Below are positions 10,961 to 22,055 of a stretch of 64,000 nt of DNA, piece by piece. The translations under genes and the position numbers were made by a program. Location: contig JAWNZC010000316.1 in the NCBI GenBank assembly GCA_035771165.1, positions 1-64,000 on the forward strand, written 5' to 3'. Every line of letters begins with the position of its first letter. Within the stretch, counting starts at the first letter, position 1. The DNA comes from Paragorgia papillata (taxonomy: Eukaryota; Cnidaria; Anthozoa; Scleralcyonacea; Coralliidae). Below the pieces are notes generated by a model. That model worked only from the letters and a program-made list of their open reading frames with translations. It was not told where the DNA came from and did no database searches.

Positions 10961-13072
10961 ACCATACTATCTGCATTACAACACCATGCTATCTGCATTG
11001 CAACATCATACTATCTGCATTAGAACATCACACTATCTGCATTACAACATCATGCATGCTGTCTGAATTACAACACCACACTATCTGCATTGCAACATCA
11101 TACTATCTGCATTACAACATATCATACTATCTGCGTTACAACATCACACTATCTGCATTGCAACACCATACTATCTGCATTACAACACCATGCTATCTGC
11201 ATTACAACACCATGCTATCTGCATTGCAACACCATACTTATCTGCATTACAACATCATAGTATCTGCATTACAACATCATACGATCTGCATTGCAACATC
11301 ATACTATCTGCATTACAACACCATACTATCTGCATTACAACATCATACTATCTGCATTACAACATCATAGTATCTGCATTACAACACCATACTATCTGCA
11401 TTACAACACCATACTATTATCTACATTACAACACCATACTATCTGCATTACAACATCATAGTATCTGCATTACAACATCATAGTATCTGCATTACAACAT
11501 CATACTATCTGCATTACAACACCATACTATCTGCATTACAACATCATACTATCTGCATTACAACACCATACTATCTGCGTTGCAACACCATACTATCTGC
11601 ATTACAACACCATACTATCTGCATTACAACACCATACTATCTGCATTACAACACCATACTATTATCTACATTACAACACCATACTATCTGCATTACAATA
11701 CCATACTATCTGCATTACAACACCATACTATCTGCATTACAACACCATACTATCTGCATTACAACATCATAGTATCTGCATTACAACATCAAACTATCTG
11801 CATTGCAACATCATACTATCTGCATTACAACACCATACTATCTGCATTACAACATCATACTATCTGCATTACAACATCATACTATCTGCATTACAACACC
11901 ATACTATCTGCATTACAACATCATACTATCTGCGTTGCAACACCATACTATGTGCATTACAACATCACACTATCTGCATTACAACATCATACTATCTGCA
12001 TTACAACATCACACTATCTGCATTACAACATCATACTATCTGCATTACAACATCATACTATCTGCATTACAACACCATACTATCTGCATTACAACACCAT
12101 ACTATCTGCATTACAACACCATACTATCTGCATTACAACATCACACGATCTGCATTACAACATCATACTATCTGCATTACAACATCACACTATCTGCATT
12201 ACAACATCATACTATCTGCATTACAACATCATACTATCTGCATTACAGCACCATACTATCTGCATTACAACACCATACTATCTGCATTACAACATCATAC
12301 TATCTGCATTACAACATCATACTATCTGCATTGCAACATCATACTATCTGCATTACAACACCATACTATCTGCATTACAACATCATACTATCTGCATTAC
12401 AACATCATACTATCTGCATTACAACATAATACTATCTGCATTACAACATCACACTATCTGCATTGCAACACCATACTATCTGCATTACAACACCATACTA
12501 TCTGCATTACAACACCATACTATCTGCATTACAACATCATAGTATCTGCATTACAACATCATACTATCTACATTACAACACCATACTATCTGCATTACAA
12601 CACAAATTAACTATTATCTACATTACAACACCATACTATCTGCATTACAATACCATACTATCTGCATTACAACACCATACTATCTGCATTACAACACCAT
12701 ACTATCTGCATTACAACATCATAGTATCTGCATTACAACATCATACTATCTGCATTGCAACATCATACTATCTGCATTACAACATCATACTATCTGCATT
12801 ACAACACCATACTATCTGCATTACAACATCATACTATCTGCATTACAACATCATAGTATCTGCATTACAACACCATACTATCTGCATTACAACATCACAC
12901 TATCTGCATTACAACATCATACTATCTGCATTACAACACCATACTATCTGCATTACAACATCACACTATCTGCATTACAGCATCATACTATCTGCATTAG
13001 AACATCATACTATCTGCATTGCAACATCATACTATCTGCATTACAACACCATACTATCTGTATTACAACATT
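10961..13072. repeat. 22-bp minisatellite 1, unit 1 (about 96 copies)
   Basis: Tandem array of ACTATCTGCATT-ACAACAYCAT (22 bp) with scattered variants (GCATTG, CGATC, TGCGTT). Twenty-two is not a multiple of three and no phase contains a plus-strand stop, so all three forward frames stay open and give a 22-residue repeating protein (motifs such as HHTICITT). I regard those frames as non-coding. The array lies in the intron between MAM exon c and the EGF exon of the host gene. Confidence 0.95.
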
Positions 13073-13484
13073 ACGTATTTGTCTTACATTACAAAATATT
13101 GGACTGACACGTGACGCCAATGTAGACGTTTGATTGGACAAGTGTTTGTGCGGATATATTAATTAGCATTATAAGACCATTGATTTCATTGGTTCTTGAT
13201 AAACAAAAGTAAATGAATATAGCGCTCAAGCAAGCAACCATATAAAAACACCTGCATATATGAGGCTAAGAATTAGCCTGAATATACCAGGCAGCTTTTA
13301 TAAATTCAGGTAACATCAGAATTAAACATCAGATATATTCTTGACAAAGATAAGTAGATAACACAGAATTCTGGGTCAAAACTATATATTGTTTTTTATA
13401 TAATTGTCCAAATTAAATTAGTTGATCATAAGTATAGACTCAAGTCACTCACAAAATAAATGATAAAGTATATTGTTAACATAT

Positions 13485-14416
13485 TTAAACAGTTATACCA
13501 TGAGCTCGAGTCGTATATGAGCTCATAGCCAACGAGGCGCTTCGCCGAGTTGGCTATTAGTTCGTATACGACGAGAGCGAATGGTATAACTGTTTTATTA
13601 TATAGCCAAGCACTGTACAAGAGACAAAAATTACAGCGAAATGTTTGAAACGACAAACTTCCGGCATAGGAAACAGGCAACTAATACTTCCGCCATGCGT
13701 AATGACGCATACACACAGAGTTTTCTCGCTGAGCTGTTCGGCAAACAGCTTCAGTGAAATGTTGCATAAATGTTGCTCGAGAGGCAAAAAATGTGTTGAG
13801 CAGATCAACAAAAAAGATTAAAAGGTACCTTTATGAAGTCAAAAGGTGGGTCAGTTGTTTATATTAGCGTTGCTGTCGGAAAAAAGCGGTTTTGATTTTC
13901 ATGCAAAAATGAAACTGAAACACCTTCTTCGGCAGTGAAACTAAATTACTTAGTTGGTTGTTTTTGAAAAACAACATGCTTTTTACTACTTCAAATGCTT
14001 ATCTAAATAAAAAAAGTCTCTTTACTGGTGATCTCCTAGGAAATGTGTGTTGTAAGCTTGATTTTAACCGTGAGTTTCTTTGTTTGGCAACAAATTAATA
14101 TCAACCCGATAATTTAGTCGGGTTTTTGAAGTAAAAAGACGGGTTTTTGAAGGTGAATTTCACCATTTAACATGCTAAATTGTGTATTTGTTAATGTATT
14201 TTACACAATGTTGTTTTTTTATACATTGGTTTGAGGGTGTTGATGTTTTTTCTGTATAAAAATCCGTCAATTTCAACTCTTTTTGGCAGTTTTAAAAAAC
14301 ATGCCGCCATCTTGTTTTTCCTCTACTAGTAGGATATGAGCTGATAGCCTGGTAGTAGGGAACCAATCAGATTACGCAAAAGCTCATATCCGATAGCATG
14401 CTATATAATAATTTAA
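13485..14416. mobile_element. TTAA-flanked element D, unit 1
   Basis: About 930 bp between TTAA copies at 13485-13488 and 14413-14416. Unit 3 has the uninterrupted site at 40305-40308. The left end is a hairpin (ACAGTTATACC ... GGTATAACTGT) with an inner GAGGCGCTTCGCC-type loop; the right part has TAGGATATGAGCT/AGCTCATATCC. TTAA targets fit Kolobok or piggyBac-type transposition. No transposase is visible. Confidence 0.65.
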
Positions 14417-14526
14417 ATTAGATATGATTAGATGTGTATTCCATGCATCGCTATTATTATCCTCATTATTATGACCTCGACTGTTATGCAATCAAAAATA
14501 TGAAATTCGACCTCGACTAACACCAT

Positions 14527-14831
14527 TTAGTATAAATACAACCGGTAATTATAGAAAATCACGCGCGCTGATTGGTCGAGCTACTTCGGATTAATTCTCG
14601 ATAATCACCTACAGCGTTTATTCGAAATGGCCGCCACCAAGTTGTCAATGCGACAGACGAGGAAATTAACAATTTTAAAGAAAATGTTGTTCCTAAAAGT
14701 ACGAAAATGTGTATTTATACTAAAACAATTATTCGCCTCAGGCTCAGTGAATATCGGTGAATAATAACCTCGACTTCGTCTCGGTTATTATACACCGATA
14801 TTCACCTCGTCTTCGGCGAATAATTGGTTAA
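14527..14831. mobile_element. TTAGTATAA fold-back element, unit 1
   Basis: Starts TTAGTATAAATAC and ends AATTG(G)TTAA. The first 15 bp recur inverted internally (GTGTATTTATACTAA). The right third is a hairpin between ATTATTCGCC and GGCGAATAAT around the TGAATATCGGTG/CACCGATATTCA arms. Unit 3 has the empty site (40417/40418) with no target duplication. Confidence 0.65.
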
Positions 14832-14888
14832 ATATTTTTCTTATGTACAAAACTAACCCAGTAGTTGTAAGGTTTAACAAACAGTTAC

Positions 14889-15000
14889 CTGGCTTCGAAT
14901 CCAAGGGATAGTTAGAACATCTTCTGTTCAATTGAACTGTGACGTCATCAATTGCTATATCTCCTTGATACGAAGGGCCTGCAACACCTTCAAATATTAT
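14889..15000 (-). CDS. MAM domain exon c (module 4)
   Basis: A 112-bp exon, phase 0 to 1, between acceptor TTTTAG and donor GTAACTG. It encodes IIFEGVAGPSYQGDIAIDD followed by VTVQLNRRCSNYP, the C-terminal end of a MAM domain including the hallmark GDIAIDD and the last conserved Cys. On the minus strand it follows exon b (19130) and precedes the EGF exon at 5522, joining in phase. This copy and the one at 63403 read PSYQ where the other two read SSFT, a small real difference between modules. Confidence 0.85.
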
Positions 15001-15032
15001 CTAAAATTAAAAAAATTAAATGAAGTAAAATT

Positions 15033-15410
15033 AGTGGCACAGTGGTAGCCTTTCACATCGGCAACCCGGGGTCGATTCCTGCTCACTAGTTATCAGTTTA
15101 AAAAAGCCGCATATGCAAAGAGTGCTTCCAGATTGACTCTATGAAACATCGCAGATATTTTTTTGTGTACTCTGGTTTCTTGGACAAATGAAGGATGATG
15201 GCTCTTACCTGCCCTTACTGAACCTCTACGGAGAACTGTTTAGATATAACAGATATTAAAGTTATCTAGTATAAATAAAGTTAGTTTAGTTTACTCCAGT
15301 TTCCTACTGTAGTAAAACTGGACCAAGAGCAATGGCCCTTACTGGACCTCTAAGAAGAACAGTTTAGTTATGACTAATAAGGTAATCCAGTACAAATAGA
15401 ATTTGTTTAT
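15033..15410 (+). mobile_element. tRNA-derived SINE with dimeric body, unit 1
   Basis: The head has a pol III A box (TGGCACAGTGG) and a B box (GGGTCGATTCC at about 15069-15079), 24 bp apart, as in a tRNA gene. The downstream body contains two related segments, each with TACTG(G)ACCTCTA, AGAAC-GTTTAG and a GTAATCCAGTACAAATA-like 3' end. It starts about 30 bp beyond exon c on its acceptor side, so it forms the last part of that intron in the minus-strand gene. The head is too altered to be called a working tRNA. Confidence 0.75.
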
Positions 15411-16880
15411 AGCAGTAAGACATGCAGGCAAGGAGAAAAACTCTGGTAGGAAACGGTACGAACCTCAATTTCATGTAATCCAGTACAAATCTCAGAGGCT
15501 AATCTGATACAGGTTTAACCAATCATATCACCCTGTTTGAGGATTACCCAATCAGAGATGGTGAACACGTTCTGTTCAGCTAGAATTCTATTGGAGCGGT
15601 TTGATCACGGCAATCATCGTACCGCTTCCTACCAGTTTTTTCCTCCTCTCCTGTCTCACCGCTATAATTAACTACGAGAGAGAAAACCTCTGGGATCATC
15701 AGGTAAATTGGGGGGTGGCCTTTGTTAATATAGATTCGTCATGGCCTCAAGAAGAAGTTACCGAAAAAATGAATAATAAGTGAAAATGTAGCAGAAAAAT
15801 GCTACATTGAAACTTAGTTCAGCTCTGTAACTTATAGCTATACAACTTTTTATATTATTTTAATAGTTTATATTTGAACAAGATGTAAGTAGTGAAGAAG
15901 AATCTTTGTTTAGTTTTTCACAAGATTATATTTGACAGTGGCCACTAGTAAAAGCAGAGCATGAGCTACGATTAATAATCTTAATTGAGCTATTCCACTA
16001 GCCCGCATCAGAGACGCTCGTGGTTGCAAAAATGTACGTGTACACAGGCTATGACGTAGGCTTTCATTTACCCCACCCCTCTGCAAAAATCATATTTTAT
16101 TTTATCACAGAATAGTAAACCATTTACATTTTATTTACCCACTCGGTTACTTTTTGTTAAGGTTCCTTTTTTTAATAAATAGAGGTCTCTCTTAGTTATA
16201 GCATCAATTTCTTCAATTCAAACTTAACATTTTAAAATTATTCTGCACACGTTAATAAAGTTCGACGGTCAAACGGTATTTCTTTCTCAGTAAAACATAG
16301 CTAAAACAAACAATAATCACAGAGGCTAATATAAGGGTGACTAACTTGTTTAATATAATTTTAGTGTTGAACCTCAAAGAGAAATTTATCAGGACAGAAA
16401 AAACATAGTTAAATTCCTAGGTAGAACTATAATGCAAAGTTTCACTCCAAAGTTTGGAACTATTAAAATCTATATTATTTGAAAAGATTCTTGCTGTTTT
16501 TACTGAGTTACTAAAAGGGTTTTGAAGTTAAAAACAAATTTGCTACCCTTAAATTTTTTCTTGGGCTCTGCTTTTATATTTGTCACTGCAAACACTGCGA
16601 ATTCTGTTTGTCTTTTTCCTAAGGCGTTTGTTTTATCCTGGTGTTCTCGTTCGGTTTTCTTCGTTTTTGTTGACAAAAAAAAAGGCAATCAGTTCTCTTC
16701 AAGATGTAAAAGGTTGCTTGTTTTCATTTTCTCTTCATTGCTTTTTCTTGAGTAAAGTAAAATATACCAGTGTTCTGTGCCAGCTAGTGCACGAGTTTTT
16801 GCCAGCTTTAAACAGATACAGGAAAAAACATCGTTTTGATTTTTCCAGTCACATTTGTCGGCATCTTTTCCGGTTTTTAT
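15411..16880. other. Intronic sequence; unassigned plus-strand frame
   Basis: No exon with both MAM/EGF similarity and splice signals was found. A plus-strand frame of up to 130 codons (clean in units 3 and 4 at 32348-32740 and 42147-42539; frame-broken in unit 2) begins MGSAFIFVTANTANS. It is rich in Phe, Ser and Leu. It matches nothing I recognise and is probably chance. Confidence 0.4.
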
Positions 16881-17689
16881 CGCAAATTATTTTTGCTTCA
16901 GTTTCAATGGTTTTTAGTCGTGCTGCTTCATCCCGCTGCAACATCTTTCCTTAGCTTTATTTCTTCGGTCTTTTTCGATAGTATTTGTTGTGTACATTTT
17001 AAACGTTGAAACGATTTCGTAATCCAACTGAACTTATATGTCTGTTATGATTTGCTTACGTCAATTTTAATAATCTAAATAATTTAAGAGGCTAGTTACC
17101 AATACCCTGCTGTGTAAACCGGGCAAGTGTGCGCGATTTGATGTATATATATATATATATTAAAGAAATAGAAAACATTTTCCGTGTTTCTATAGAAAAC
17201 ACGAGTGGAATTACAGTGGGAACACGAGCACGCAGGGCGAGTGTTTCCACACTATTTCGAGTTCTTCCAAACTTCCACAAGTGTTTCTATAACTCTATAG
17301 GAACATGGGGAAAATGTTTTCTATATCCTTTATAAAATAACTCGTCAAAATAGATTAAACGTTAAAATTAATCCAAATAAAAGGCGTAAATTCTCATTAC
17401 CCTCCATGGATGGCGTATTGGATTGCGTTTGATGGCGTATAATAGTGTTTTCTGTACAAATTTTAATTAGAACGATGGCGTATTGGATGGCGTAATCCAT
17501 CCATGTTTCCCATAGAGTTATAGAAACACGGCTTTTAACCATTCATCCAAAACTCACTAATAATTCATGAAGAAAACACAAAGGAAATCAGTACCGTGTC
17601 GGTGTTTCGATATCGGGGGAAGAAGTTACATAAATTAAGCAAACTTTCATCTTGATTTTCTCTTAAAATACTGATTTGTTTTAGATGCT

Positions 17690-17832
17690 ATATCAAACAC
17701 TCGGATGAGTGTTTCATCAGGATATCCAAACACCTCGAAGTTTGTTCAAAAACCTCGGCTTCGCCTCGGTTTTCAACAAACGTCTCGGTGTTTGGATATC
17801 CTGATGAAACACGCCTCCTCGTGTTTGATATA
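17690..17832. repeat. Palindrome inside element B, unit 2
   Basis: Arms TCAGGATATCCAAACACCTCG and complement, around AAAACCTCGGC-TTCGCC-GAGGTTTT-type nested inner arms. Unit 4 has the same version. Units 1 and 3 have a different, shorter loop, one of several markers that pair 1 with 3 and 2 with 4. Confidence 0.75.
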
Positions 17833-17863
17833 TTACATCGCTTGCTTGTTCAAAATGTTATTT

Positions 17864-17867
<4 letters not shown>

Positions 17868-17930
<63 letters not shown>
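17868..17930. repeat. (TA)n microsatellite
   Basis: About 31 TA units inside element B. The corresponding tract in unit 4 (43449-43494) received a hairpin insertion. Confidence 0.9.
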
Positions 17931-17933
<3 letters not shown>

Positions 17934-18000
17934 CAAATATGTTACGTTTGTAGTAGATTGAAAAGTGTTCAAATACCAGAAGTTTGGTAGAGCGAAATAA

Positions 18001-18262
18001 CAGTTTGAATCCTAAAATGTAGTCGTTGCTACTCTGAGTTTCGCGCCTCACGTCTTGAGACAATCTTTAGGAACTGTATGTGATTGACTCAGTTCGTTGC
18101 GTGATGACGCTAACGTCATACAATATTAATAACATAATGTTATATTATAACATGATGTTAGCGTCATCACACAACGAACAGAGGCAATCACATACATGCA
18201 GTTGCCTGAAAATCGTCTCAAGACGCGAGGCGTGAAACTCAGAGTAGCAACGACTACATTCA

Positions 18263-18267
<5 letters not shown>
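18001..18267. repeat. Long palindrome inside element B, unit 2
   Basis: Arms of about 120 bp: TGTAGTCGTTGCTACTCTGA ... TCAGAGTAGCAACGACTACA, with TGATGACGCTAACGTCAT and ATGTTAGCGTCATCA near the centre. Copies lie at about 1588-1858, 34225-34497 and 43780-44052. Confidence 0.8.

Positions 18268-18302
<35 letters not shown>
18267..18302. repeat. (TA)n microsatellite
   Basis: TA tract immediately right of the long palindrome in element B. Confidence 0.9.
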
Positions 18303-18308
<6 letters not shown>

Positions 18309-19129
18309 AACTAAAATGTTTTATTTACTCGAGTTTCACGCACTAGGCGATCATCAGACTAAAAGGTGATTAAAATCTAAGGAGGTTTCATATTACAGGC
18401 GTAAAATTTATTCTCATGATGGCACTTAGCTAAGAATTCGGACTTTTATTTAAAATAGAAGACTTATCTGAATTAATTTTAAATGCAATTTTTTTCTGCT
18501 AAGCACAAGTTGCAGTGCTTTGCTCCAGCTTTATACGCACTAACGCGCTTAATGATTGACCAATTAATTGGTAGATATTACGCCACACAATACGCCATCA
18601 TTCTAATTAAATTTTGTACAGAAACACCATTATACGCCATCCACGTTATCAAACGCCATACAATTCGACATCCATGGACAGTAATGAGAATTTACGCTTT
18701 TTATTTGCGTTAATATTTTAACGTTTAATTTATTTTTGACGGGTTATTTTATAAAGGAATTATAAAATAACAGGTGTCCTATACGCACGCTCTGATTGGA
18801 CGAGTACAGAGACACGTTTTCCCGTGTTCCTGTCGAGTTATAGAAATACTTGTGGAAGTTTGGAAGAACTCGTATTGAAACACGGAAAATGTTTTCTATT
18901 CCTTAAATACAAACATTTTCAAAGAATATCCTTCCTACTCGAGTGTAATTTTGCGGGTAATTTGCGTGTAAGTGGACTTCACGCGTGTCGAGATTACACC
19001 CTTCCCGGGTGCCGGGCCTTCGGCCTTCCACCCGGGCTCGGGGATTAATATCTCGTAGTAAGAAGAGATAGCAAGTGAGAATATATAATAGAGTACTAAA
19101 CTGACCGGGCATCAAAACATAATGCTTAC

Positions 19130-19389
19130 TTCAAAATCCACTTCCAAAGTAACTGGAACTGATGCGAATTTCCATGAATTTCCTTTTTCTCCAAATAATG
19201 ACCAAACATTAACTAAATTCACTGAACCAATCCCTCTTAAATAAACATTAAGGGAACCAATACTGCTTCCATACATGTGATAGTAGAAACTTAAACAACG
19301 TGTTTGATTTCTGGAAATTGTAGGAGAAACAAGCCAGGCTTTGTCACCTCTTGTTCTTGGCGAGGAGACTTCAATGTACATGTAATAAC
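19130..19389 (-). CDS. MAM domain exon b (module 4)
   Basis: A 260-bp exon, phase 1 to 0, between acceptor ATTTTTTAG and donor GTAAGC. It encodes GYYMYIEVSSPRTRGDKAWL, SPTISRNQTRCLSFYYHMYG, SLNVYLRGIGS and VTLEVDFE, the central MAM segment with its third conserved Cys and the Tyr-His-Met-x-Gly motif. It joins exon a upstream (SSS-G) and exon c downstream (DFE-IIFEGV) in frame. An open frame continues past the acceptor into the intron but has no MAM similarity there. Units 3 and 4 encode essentially the same residues. Confidence 0.88.
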
Positions 19390-19601
19390 CTAAAAAATAA
19401 TTATTTACTTTTTTAATTTTATCATCACAACAATATTTGTTTTGTTTATGTACATGCATACAGCTTGAATAAACTTTAGGGCCGATCACATGAGGCGAGT
19501 TGGCAGTTATAACCAGGCTGATTCGTCTGATTAAGATCGTACTGTGGAATTTATTCAAATCTTGTTTTGCAGCCAGAGAAAGAAGTCGTGACACGACCTT
19601 G

Positions 19602-19757
19602 TCTGTAAGCTAGGACAACCCAGCCTGTAAACTAGGACAGTCCAACCTGTAAGCTAGGACAGTCCAGCCTGTAAGCTAGGACAGCCCAGCCCTGTAAGCT
19701 AGGACAGTCCAGCCTGTAAGCTAGAACAGCCCAGCATGTAAGATAGGACGGTCCTGG
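19602..19757. repeat. 22-bp minisatellite 2, unit 2 (about 7 copies)
   Basis: Unit CTGTAAGCTAGG-ACAGTCCAGC with CCAACC and CCCAGC variants. Unit 4 carries the same number; unit 3 has about fifteen. Confidence 0.92.
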
Positions 19758-19819
19758 CTCATGTACGTATATCCTTAGGCAAAGTTAACTGCAGATCTAG
19801 TAAGCTAGCGATCTTTTCC

Positions 19820-19920
19820 TTTAACGCCTTGGCGCCCGAGAACTCTCCCCTGGACGAGTAAAATCGTCTGGCGTTAATAGCCAGAGTAAAATAATAAAAG
19901 TCGACAGTGAAAGAGTTAAA
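19820..19920 (-). mobile_element. TTAAC-ended MITE (reverse orientation), unit 2
   Basis: Starts TTTAACGCCTTGGCGCC, contains CGAGTAAAATCGTCTGGCG and ends GTGAAAGAGTTAAA. Inverted copy of the family seen at 26759-26904. Confidence 0.65.
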
Positions 19921-20754
19921 GACCTTAAGAATTCATTACAAATGTTAAGTTCTGGCTTGTACAATACACGATGATGTATACGAGGACATACGATGACGTT
20001 GGGTGACTACAACTACTGCTTTAGCAGTATACTAGTGCTATTAAATAGAAGATACTGGAAAGCATTTTGGTGGTTGTAGTGATGTAGTCGCCCAACGCTA
20101 TCAAACGTCATCGCCTGTGCAAATGGCCTATGTGACAATTAGACAACGAGGCCCAAGTGGACAACGGTAACGAGTTGTTTTCAAGAAACCTTAGAGAGCC
20201 ATCTTTTTTACAGCGCATGTAATTACATAGTCACTTCGAAATTCTTTGTTTCAAGTCGTATTTCCTTCATCAATACTGGATGAGGGACGTACATTTAGTT
20301 TATATCAAACATTCATGAGAGACAATTAGACTAAACGTCCCTCATTACTATTAATAACCATCCGGCGATGCTAGCAGATTGGCACACTGCTAAAGAAAAA
20401 GTGATGTAAACAATGTTAACAGAATAGTCTCTCTGGGTAACCCTGTCAAGATTGTTGCAAAGCTAAATTCATCTTTTATATTTAACCTTGTTTTACCCTC
20501 CAAAACTTAAGGGATAACAATTTGTCTTTGCGCGTGTGTCCATACTTTTGTTTATTTCTTCGGTCAGTTCGGTGACCATGTAATTACAAAGCAAATGGAA
20601 GGCATTTTGGGTTATTAGTGGTTAAATGCCCCTCAAGCCTCGGGAGGGTTTGTGGAAGTCGCTCGCATTCCATGCATTTACTTATAACAACAGTTGTAGT
20701 ACTTATTTTTAATTTACAGTTTGGATCTTGGCAAGATAGCCATATAAAGTTTAC

Positions 20755-20908
20755 CTGAACTACTACCAGTTGTATGGTCCGCATTTGGACCTGTAACACT
20801 GCTTGGGGTACTTCCATTAAGTCTTGTCCAATCAAAGTTGTCTCCAGTAGATATGTTTCTCCATGCGCATAAACCACTTTCAAAGTCGCACGAAAGCTGA
20901 AGCTGTAC
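20755..20908 (-). CDS. MAM domain exon a (module 4, +1 nt)
   Basis: Encodes [27 protein letters not shown] and [13 protein letters not shown], the N-terminal MAM segment with the first two conserved Cys. The donor TCAG-GTAAAC and acceptor TCTTCACAG are intact. It measures 154 bp against 153 in unit 4: an extra A in the CGAAAG run (20893-20895) shifts the join to the EGF exon. Three acceptor AGs in the region share one phase, so alternative acceptors do not repair it. Either a real lesion or a homopolymer error. Confidence 0.8.
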
Positions 20909-21631
20909 CTGTGAAGACATTTTATTGTTAGTTTTGCTCATTTTTAGATCAGTTAATTAAGAGCAGCAACGACTCAACTCAACTTTTTTATCGCAAATTT
21001 TATTGAAATATATTACATTCCTATTAGTCATAAGTTCTTTTGTCTTGGCTGATTAGTTCCATCCGTACTGATCTGAGAGCTTACGAAACAAAAGAAAATG
21101 TCGCGTGAAGAGACACGTGCTAATTGCCCATAGTTGGGGCAGTGATCGCCCTCGCGAGTGATACGCTTCAGAAGGGAACAAACATGACGAGTATACGCGA
21201 GGTGAGGTTGACTTGAGATGAAAATGGCTGTGTCACCGGTAGGGGGTAGCCTATTTGTGAGATAGTACTGTATTGCCCACTTTACCTCCCTGTCTAATAT
21301 CGTATTCTGTGACGTCGTTTAGCCAATTAACGAACGTTGGCAATAACATCAAGGTAAACAAAGATGATGACTATCTGAGAAGAAGTTTTGAATCACTGAT
21401 TTTAAAGAACAAACTATTGAAAAATACAGCAGTAATATTTTTTGTATCAAATTAATATTAACGACGAGAACGTTTTGGCGTTGCGATTGTTTATCTTATC
21501 TATTTATTTATTTAACTGTCAACGTTTGTAGGCGTGACGGACAATTAAAATTTGCAGAATTACACGACTATCAGAATTTATTTTCATTTTACATGTTGGA
21601 ATTTTTTAAGTGCATCAAACGAAATTCTTAC

Positions 21632-21727
21632 CAGAAGAATTTGTGACACCATCTTCTGTGAATCCTTCTTGACAAGTACAGATAAAAGAACAAATGGTGT
21701 TGTTACATGTAGCATTTTGATGACATA
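21632..21727 (-). CDS. EGF-like exon (module 4)
   Basis: A 96-bp exon, phase 1-1, acceptor CTCAACAG, donor GTAAGAA. Encodes CHQNATC, NNTICSF, ICTC, GFTEDG. The Cys in NTICSF replaces the Gly of the canonical NTxGSF motif kept in module 5. It would leave an odd number of cysteines (five) in the exon. Frame is intact. Role by family: extracellular adhesion or ligand-binding spacer before a MAM domain. Confidence 0.75.
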
Positions 21728-21949
21728 CTGTTGAGTTCAGACTACATATCATTTAAAATAAACCTTTCTCAAATTATAAATTAAAACTCAGTAATTGACT
21801 TAATTAAACATATCAGATGAGAGTTACTTGTAATATATGCAGCAGTGGTTTGTTAACTATAGCACGCATGACTAAATAACGTTAAGAATATATTTTCCAA
21901 CTGACCAAGGGTCAGCTAGGATCGTCCTCTACACTACGTGATTCTAAGA

Positions 21950-22055
21950 CCCCGTTTACACTAGAGCAAAAGTATCCGGATTCATATTGTTTTTTATTCC
22001 CATGAGGATGAAAAACAATGTGAATCCGGATACTTTTGCTCTAGTGTAAACGGGG
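21950..22055. mobile_element. Near-perfect fold-back MITE, unit 2
   Basis: Same 45-bp-arm hairpin as 5839-5944, with one mismatch (TTCATATTG against CAATGTGAA). Confidence 0.8.

Larger units (their letters stand above)
1..16880 (+). repeat. Tandem segmental duplication, unit 1
   Basis: First of four head-to-tail copies of one segment. The sequence at base 1 recurs at 16881, 32667 and 42466, and colinearity runs through the whole unit. It contains MAM exons b and a, an EGF-like exon, the RTE-like LINE, the 22-bp minisatellite, a TTAA fold-back element, MAM exon c and a SINE. Unique to this unit are the hammerhead repeats (308-768) and a dense load of single-base insertions before about 5215. 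Confidence 0.93.
17160..18906. mobile_element. Long-TIR TTAA fold-back element B, unit 2
   Basis: Clean copy, 1.75 kb. Left end TTAAAGAAATAGAAAACATT and right end AATGTTTTCTATTCCTTAA are inverted copies. The inverted similarity continues about 320 bp inward: GGCGTAAATTCTCATTACC (left) against the complement of GGTAATGAGAATTTACGC-like sequence (right). The middle holds hairpins 17690-17832 and 18001-18267 and two (TA)n tracts. No coding frame. Confidence 0.65.

Noticed and set aside
11580..12542. Open frames of up to 465 codons over the minisatellites, with a 22-residue repeat
   Set aside because: They follow automatically from a 22-bp period without stops. They appear in all three forward phases and change with copy number, with no start context or splice logic.
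15034..15090. Possible functional tRNA gene
   Set aside because: A and B boxes are present, but I could not form a convincing acceptor stem, and the head is followed by a repeated SINE body in all four units.
18990..19045. GC-rich hairpin (CCCGGGTGCCGGGCC) as a terminator or regulatory site
   Set aside because: It lies in the intron after MAM exon b and is present in all units, with no linked transcript end. Bacterial-style terminators do not apply.
19112..19594. 160-codon minus-strand frame taken as one gene
   Set aside because: Only the part matching 19130-19389 resembles MAM. The upstream part precedes a clear acceptor (ATTTTTTAG) and has no similarity, so it is intron.
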